Assembly (NCBI RefSeq): GCF_009696065.1
Contig: NZ_VUMS01000012.1
Coordinates: forward strand, 1 to 64,000
Direction of reading: 5' to 3'
Source: Oliverpabstia intestinalis
Lineage (GTDB): Bacteria > Bacillota > Clostridia > Lachnospirales > Lachnospiraceae
Length of the DNA stretch: 64,000 nt
The notes beneath the pieces were generated by a model. The model searched no databases and was not told the origin of the DNA. It saw only the letters and a program-made list of their open reading frames with translations. Position numbers and translations under genes: made by a program. Below, one piece after another: positions 59,968 to 64,000 of the stretch (position 1 is the first letter of the stretch; each line of letters starts with the position of its first letter).

Positions 59968-60201
59968 GTAACTATTCAGTAGCCACTGTCCCGCGAGGTG
60001 TTTTGACATGAATATGTCAAAATCCCGAGACATACAAGCCAAAATGCCATCACCGAAGGTGATTTACGCGAGCAACGAGTCAAAGTCCGTGCTTGCACGG
60101 AACCTTGAGGAGTGCCGCGATAACGATAAAAAATCGCAAAGCGTGTTTTTATCGTTTAAATGCATTTTGGCTCGTAACTGTGAAGGTACTGAACAGTTAC
60201 G
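59968..60201 (+). repeat. Structured repeat, long copy 7 (about 234 bp)
   Basis: The ends GTAACTATTCAGTA and TACTGAACAGTTAC are near-inverted. Inside: the core CCCGCGAGGTGTTTTGACAT...ATGTCAAAATCCCGAG, a hairpin stem AGCCAAAATGC/GCATTTTGGCT enclosing several smaller hairpins (CACC/GGTG, GTCCGTGC/GCACGGA, CGATAAAA/TTTTATCG), and the final CGTAACTGT-GAAGGTACTGA-ACAGTTACG. It fills most of the pstS leader and ends 37 bases before the start. Confidence 0.75.
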
Positions 60202-60237
60202 AAAAAAGAATGGTTATGACAAGGAGGAAATATTATT

Positions 60238-61191
60238 ATGAAAAAAACATGGGCAGTAATGGGAACAGCAGTTGCAGTATCTGCAATGATCTTTACAGGA
60301 TGTGGAAGCAGCAATACTACAACCGGTACAGATACAACACAGGAGTCTGAAAACACAGATACAGCAGCAACAGACACTCCGGCAGCTGAAGACAGTAAGG
60401 GAGGAGATTTCTCGGGACTGATCAGTCCGATATCCAGAGAGGAAGGATCCGGAACAAGAGGAGCTTTCATCGAACTGTTCGGTATCGAGACAAAAGATAC
60501 CGATGGAAATAAAATTGATAACACCACAGATACAGCAGAAATCACCAACAGTACTTCTGTTATGATGACAACAGTTGCAGGTAATGAATATGCAATCGGT
60601 TATGTATCTCTGGGATCTCTGGATGACAGCGTAAAAGCATTAAAAATCGACGGTGCAGAAGCTTCTGTAGATACTGTAAAAGATGGTTCTTACAAAATTT
60701 CCCGTCCGTTTAATATTGTAACAAAAGATGGTTTGAGTGAGGTGGCAGCTGATTTTGTAAAATATATTATGAGCAAAGACGGACAGAAAGTAGTTGAAGA
60801 TAACGGATATATCAGCCAGGGCAATGAAGGTGCATATGAAGCAGCAGGTCTTTCCGGTAAAGTAACTGTTGCAGGATCTTCTTCTGTCACACCTGTTATG
60901 GAAAAACTGGCTGAGAGCTATAAAAAACTGAATGCAGATGTGGAAATCGAAGTACAGCAGAACGATTCTACCACAGGTGTTACTTCTGCCATCGACGGAA
61001 TCTGCGATATCGGAATGGCATCCAGAGAACTGAAGGATACAGAGACTTCTCAGGGTGTAACCGCAACACCGATCGCTCTGGATGGAATCGCAGTTATCGT
61101 GAACAAACAGAATCCGGTAGATGAGCTGACCAGTGATCAGGTAATGTCTATCTTCACAGGAGAAACGCAGGACTGGGCAGACGTACAGTAA
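60238..61191 (+). CDS. pstS: Phosphate-binding lipoprotein PstS, apparently circularly permuted
   Basis: A 317-residue lipoprotein that captures phosphate for the Pst ABC importer. The signal peptide ends in IFTGC with lipidated Cys22, followed by a Thr/Glu/Asp-rich linker. Residues about 57-195 match the C-terminal half of ordinary PstS (REEGSGTR, AIGYVSLGSLDDSVKALK, SRPFNIVT), and about 206-317 match its N-terminal half (GKVTVAGSSSVTPVMEKL, IGMASRELKD, LDGIAVIVN, IFTGETQDWADVQ). The order is thus reversed, the pattern of a circular permutation. Phosphate-binding segments of both halves are kept, so function is likely. The ATG at 60238 has AAGGAGGAA upstream. Confidence 0.92.
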   Translation: MKKTWAVMGTAVAVSAMIFTGCGSSNTTTGTDTTQESENTDTAATDTPAAEDSKGGDFSGLISPISREEGSGTRGAFIELFGIETKDTDGNKIDNTTDTAEITNSTSVMMTTVAGNEYAIGYVSLGSLDDSVKALKIDGAEASVDTVKDGSYKISRPFNIVTKDGLSEVAADFVKYIMSKDGQKVVEDNGYISQGNEGAYEAAGLSGKVTVAGSSSVTPVMEKLAESYKKLNADVEIEVQQNDSTTGVTSAIDGICDIGMASRELKDTETSQGVTATPIALDGIAVIVNKQNPVDELTSDQVMSIFTGETQDWADVQ

Positions 61192-61210
61192 ATGATCAGA
61201 AACAGAAAAG

Positions 61211-61256
61211 AAACTGTTCCGTATTCCATAGAAAAGTGAAAGACGGAACAGTTTTT
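61211..61256 (+). terminator. Hairpin with T-run between pstS and pstC
   Basis: AAACTGTTCCGT pairs with ACGGAACAGTTT and ends in five Ts. As a partial terminator it would give more pstS than pstCAB mRNA, as is common when the binding protein is needed in excess. Confidence 0.8.
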
Positions 61257-61275
61257 CTCTGAAAGAAGGAGTAAC

Positions 61276-62127
61276 ATGAAGGAAGCAAGAGAATTCATTA
61301 TGAAATGTGTTTTTATCCTGACAGCATGTGTGTCAATCGCGGCAGTTGTATTGATCTGCATCTTTATGTTTGCAAACGGAATTCCGGCAATCGCAAAGAT
61401 TGGACCATTGAATTTTCTGTTGGGAGAAAAATGGAAACCCATGAACAATATTTTCGGCATCCTGCCGATGATTGTGGGTAGTATCTATGTAACCGCAGGA
61501 GCAATTATTATCGGTGTTCCGATTGCTTTTTTCGCATCGGTATATCTGGCAAAGTTCTGTAACGAGAAATTATATAAAATTCTCAAACCGGCAGTGGAAC
61601 TGATGGCAGGAATCCCATCGATCGTCTACGGATTCTTTGGTCTGGTAGTAATTGTTCCGATCATGCAAAAACTCATGGGAGGAAGCGGAAAAAGTGTTCT
61701 GACAGCATCGATACTGCTGGGAATTATGATTCTGCCCACCGTGATCGGTGTGGCAGAAAGCAGTATCCGTGCGGTTCCGGACTCCTATTATGAAGGAGCC
61801 CTGGCTCTTGGCGCCACACGGGAACGAAGTGTGTTCTTTGCAGTACTTCCGGGAGCAAAGTCAGGAATTCTTGCCGGTGTGATTCTTGGTATCGGTCGAG
61901 CCATCGGCGAGACGATGGCGGTGATCATGGTAGCCGGAAATCAGCCGGTGATACCGGGAAACCTGGCTATGGGTGTTCGAACCCTTACTTCCAACATCGT
62001 TATGGAGATGGGATATGCAACGGATCTTCACAGAGAAGCACTGATTGCAACGGCAGTAGTGTTATTTGTACTGATCCTGATCATTAATCTGTGCTGCAGT
62101 GCACTGCAAAGGAGGAGCGGACAGTGA
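61276..62127 (+). CDS. pstC: Phosphate ABC transporter permease PstC
   Basis: One of two membrane subunits of the phosphate importer. The 283 residues form about six helices. The ABC permease EAA loop is SYYEGALALGATRERSVFFAVLPGAKSGILAG with the downstream GIGRAIGETMAVIMVAGN, and [16 protein letters not shown] is a family marker. AAAGGAGTAAC precedes the ATG. The stop overlaps pstA (TGATG), so they are translated together. Confidence 0.96.
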   Translation: MKEAREFIMKCVFILTACVSIAAVVLICIFMFANGIPAIAKIGPLNFLLGEKWKPMNNIFGILPMIVGSIYVTAGAIIIGVPIAFFASVYLAKFCNEKLYKILKPAVELMAGIPSIVYGFFGLVVIVPIMQKLMGGSGKSVLTASILLGIMILPTVIGVAESSIRAVPDSYYEGALALGATRERSVFFAVLPGAKSGILAGVILGIGRAIGETMAVIMVAGNQPVIPGNLAMGVRTLTSNIVMEMGYATDLHREALIATAVVLFVLILIINLCCSALQRRSGQ

Positions 62128-62975
62128 TGGAAAAGATAAAAGGTCAGCTGGAAAGTTACAAAGAACAGCCATTTTCTCTGGTGCTGCGGTTTTTGATGTG
62201 GATTGCCACATTTCTTACCGTGGGGATCACAGTCTGTATCGTAGGTTATATCCTCATTCGTGGAATACCGAACCTTTCACCGGAGATGTTTGCCTGGGAA
62301 TATAATACAGAGAATGTATCCATGATGCCAGCAATCATCAACACCGTTCTGATGGTACTTCTGGTATTACTGATCGCAGTTCCGGTGGGTATCGGCGCAG
62401 CTATTTATCTGGTGGAATACGCAAAAAGAGGAAGCAAACTGGTAAAACTCGTAAGGATCACAGCGGAAACGCTTTCCGGAATTCCATCGATCGTCTATGG
62501 TCTGTTCGGTTATCTGTTATTTGCAACAACATTCAGATGGGGTTATACCTTCCTGGGAGGTGCGCTTACTCTGGCGATTATGATCCTGCCTTTGATTCTT
62601 CGAACTACAGAAGAAGCACTGAAAGCAGTACCGGATTCCTTTCGTGAGGGAAGTTTTGGTCTGGGAGCGGGAAGTCTGCGGACAATCTTCCGCATCATTC
62701 TTCCTTCTGCGGTACCGGGTATCGTATCAGGTGTGATTCTGGGTATCGGCCGTGTGGTAGGAGAGACGGCAGCACTGATGTATACAGCAGGTACTATCGC
62801 AAAAGTACCTGGACTGATGAGTTCGGGAAGAACGCTGGCTGTTCATATGTACGCATTGTTGTCCGAGGGACTGTATATGAAACAGGCATATGCAACGGCA
62901 GTGGTACTCCTGGTAGTAGTACTTCTGATCAATGCCGGTTCCGGCTGGATCGCGAAAAAACTGACAAAGAGGTAA
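62127..62975 (+). CDS. pstA: Phosphate ABC transporter permease PstA
   Basis: The second membrane subunit, 282 residues with about six helices. Markers are [19 protein letters not shown], the EAA loop [25 protein letters not shown] in outline, and [17 protein letters not shown]. The frame is open to 62091, but ATG62127, overlapping the pstC stop with GGAGGAG eight bases upstream, is the likely start. pstB follows after four bases. Confidence 0.95.
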   Translation: MEKIKGQLESYKEQPFSLVLRFLMWIATFLTVGITVCIVGYILIRGIPNLSPEMFAWEYNTENVSMMPAIINTVLMVLLVLLIAVPVGIGAAIYLVEYAKRGSKLVKLVRITAETLSGIPSIVYGLFGYLLFATTFRWGYTFLGGALTLAIMILPLILRTTEEALKAVPDSFREGSFGLGAGSLRTIFRIILPSAVPGIVSGVILGIGRVVGETAALMYTAGTIAKVPGLMSSGRTLAVHMYALLSEGLYMKQAYATAVVLLVVVLLINAGSGWIAKKLTKR

Positions 62976-62979
62976 GAGA

Positions 62980-63735
62980 ATGGAGAAAGATAAATTTACG
63001 ATAAAAGATCTGAATTTGTTTTACGGGGATTTTCAGGCACTGAAAAAGATTTCCATGCATATCCCGGAAAAAGAGATTACTGCATTTATCGGACCTTCCG
63101 GATGCGGAAAATCCACATTGTTAAAGTCCTTAAACCGAATGAATGATCTGGTAGAAGGATGTAAGATCACCGGAACACTGCTTCTGGACGGTGAACCAAT
63201 CAATCAGATGAAAAATGTCAATTTGCTGAGAAAACGGGTAGGCATGGTATTCCAGAAGCCGAATCCGTTTCCTATGAGTATCTATGATAATGTTGCCTAT
63301 GGACCGAGAACCCACGGAATCCGTAAAAAAAGCGAACTGGATGCGATTGTGGAAGATTCTCTGAAAAAGGCGGCAATCTGGGATGAGACAAAAGACCGGC
63401 TGAAAAAGAGTGCACTTGGTATGTCCGGTGGACAGCAGCAGAGACTGTGTATCGCCAGAGCGCTGGCGGTACAGCCGGAAGTCCTTCTGATGGATGAGCC
63501 GACCAGTGCGCTTGATCCGATTTCTACTACGAAAATCGAGGATCTGGCACTGGAACTGAAAAACCAGTATACTATTGTTATGGTTACCCATAATATGCAG
63601 CAGGCAGCCAGAATCTCAGACAAAACCGCATTTTTCCTTCTGGGAGAGATGGTGGAGATGAATGATACAGAAACTATATTTTCAAAACCGCAAGATAAAC
63701 GGACAGATGATTATATCACAGGGAGGTTTGGCTGA
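62980..63735 (+). CDS. pstB: Phosphate ABC transporter ATP-binding protein PstB
   Basis: The 251-residue ATPase that drives phosphate uptake. Walker A is [21 protein letters not shown], as is typical of PstB, the Q-loop region is [21 protein letters not shown], the signature [17 protein letters not shown], Walker [14 protein letters not shown] and the H-loop [20 protein letters not shown] precedes the ATG. Its stop overlaps the phoU start. Confidence 0.98.
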   Translation: MEKDKFTIKDLNLFYGDFQALKKISMHIPEKEITAFIGPSGCGKSTLLKSLNRMNDLVEGCKITGTLLLDGEPINQMKNVNLLRKRVGMVFQKPNPFPMSIYDNVAYGPRTHGIRKKSELDAIVEDSLKKAAIWDETKDRLKKSALGMSGGQQQRLCIARALAVQPEVLLMDEPTSALDPISTTKIEDLALELKNQYTIVMVTHNMQQAARISDKTAFFLLGEMVEMNDTETIFSKPQDKRTDDYITGRFG

Positions 63736-64000
63736 TGGCAAGACAGGCATATCAGGAGCAGCTGCTTAAGCTGAATGGAGAATTGATTGAGATGGGTGAC
63801 CTCTGTGAGGAGGCCATGTCACTGGTGATGAAAGCACTCCGGGAAAAAGATGAGGAGATTGCGGTCAGTGTACATAAGATTGAACAGAAGATCGATCAAA
63901 AAGAAAGGGATATCGAAACCATGTGTATGACACTGCTGCTTCGCCAGCAGCCGGTATCCGGGGATCTGAGAAGTATCTCTTCCGCACTTCGCATGATCGC
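63735..64000 (+). CDS. phoU: Phosphate transport regulator PhoU, 5' part (cut by window end)
   Basis: The first 88 codons of a PhoU-like protein, starting at the ATG that overlaps the pstB stop. It reads ARQAYQEQLLKLNGELIEMG followed by CEEAMSLVMKAL, and LRQQPVSGDLRSISSALRMI, the PhoU metal-site type helix. PhoU negatively controls Pst uptake and Pho signalling. The rest of the gene lies beyond the window. Confidence 0.93.
   Translation, partial: MARQAYQEQLLKLNGELIEMGDLCEEAMSLVMKALREKDEEIAVSVHKIEQKIDQKERDIETMCMTLLLRQQPVSGDLRSISSALRMI

Noticed and set aside
19854-60201. The repeat families as insertion sequences
   Set aside because: None of the copies encodes a transposase or any protein, so they are listed as repeats or miniature elements only.

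Overview
The window looks like a chromosome segment of a low-to-mid GC Gram-positive anaerobe of the class Clostridia, most likely family Lachnospiraceae (a Blautia, Ruminococcus gnavus or Dorea type gut bacterium). The reasons are strong AGGAGG-type ribosome binding sites, the local gene order (hemZ-HD-hisS-aspS, rpsB-tsf, apt-rel), oxygen-independent enzymes (HemZ, NrdG), choline-binding-type wall amidases and a Gram-positive two-adaptor ABC efflux operon. The genus is inference. No prophage, CRISPR array or intact insertion sequence was seen.

Layout. 0-2 kb: 3' end of a 23S rRNA gene followed directly by tRNA-Trp with no 5S gene between, then mscL and a MerR regulator split by a -1 slippery site. 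2-7 kb: an aminotransferase, a decayed chimera of a dehydrogenase and a transporter, a two-gene threonine/serine exporter and an L,D-transpeptidase. 7-19.7 kb: a HAD phosphatase, mutY, a glycosyltransferase, a PAP2 phosphatase, an amylosucrase-like enzyme with a LacI regulator, htpG behind a perfect CIRCE operator, an RluA pseudouridine synthase and a 6-phosphogluconolactonase-type lactonase. 19.7-29.4 kb: aroC, corA behind a long leader, a degenerate rhomboid, pyruvate kinase, lysA, two AEC transporters and a DUF362 ferredoxin-like protein. 29.4-38.2 kb: a dense run of apt, rel, an MBL hydrolase, hemZ, an HD-GYP-like gene, hisS and aspS. 38.2-46 kb: a repeat-rich gap, a DUF1294 fusion and an adaptor-ATPase-adaptor-permease operon. 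46-54.7 kb: a CBS protein, argS, two paralogous wall amidases, a HAD-CPBP protease fusion, rpsB and tsf. 54.8-57.5 kb: a LacI-MATE operon on the minus strand. 57.6-64 kb: udk, nrdG, dut, a membrane protein and the pst phosphate operon running off the end into phoU.

Several things stand out. PstS appears circularly permuted: the canonical C-terminal half comes before the canonical N-terminal half behind one lipoprotein signal. A structured repeat family occurs at least seven times; every copy has a hairpin with an 11-nt loop, its stem varies by paired changes, and six copies lie upstream of and in sense with a start codon. Two further repeat families are a TA-flanked miniature element with GAGCGTGTCTGAAAAA-like ends and a long foldback. 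A short leader ORF upstream of corA starts with an acidic/proline-rich stretch reminiscent of the Mg-sensing MgtL leader.

All functional calls come from reading motifs, order and spacing in the sequence. No alignments or database searches were run.
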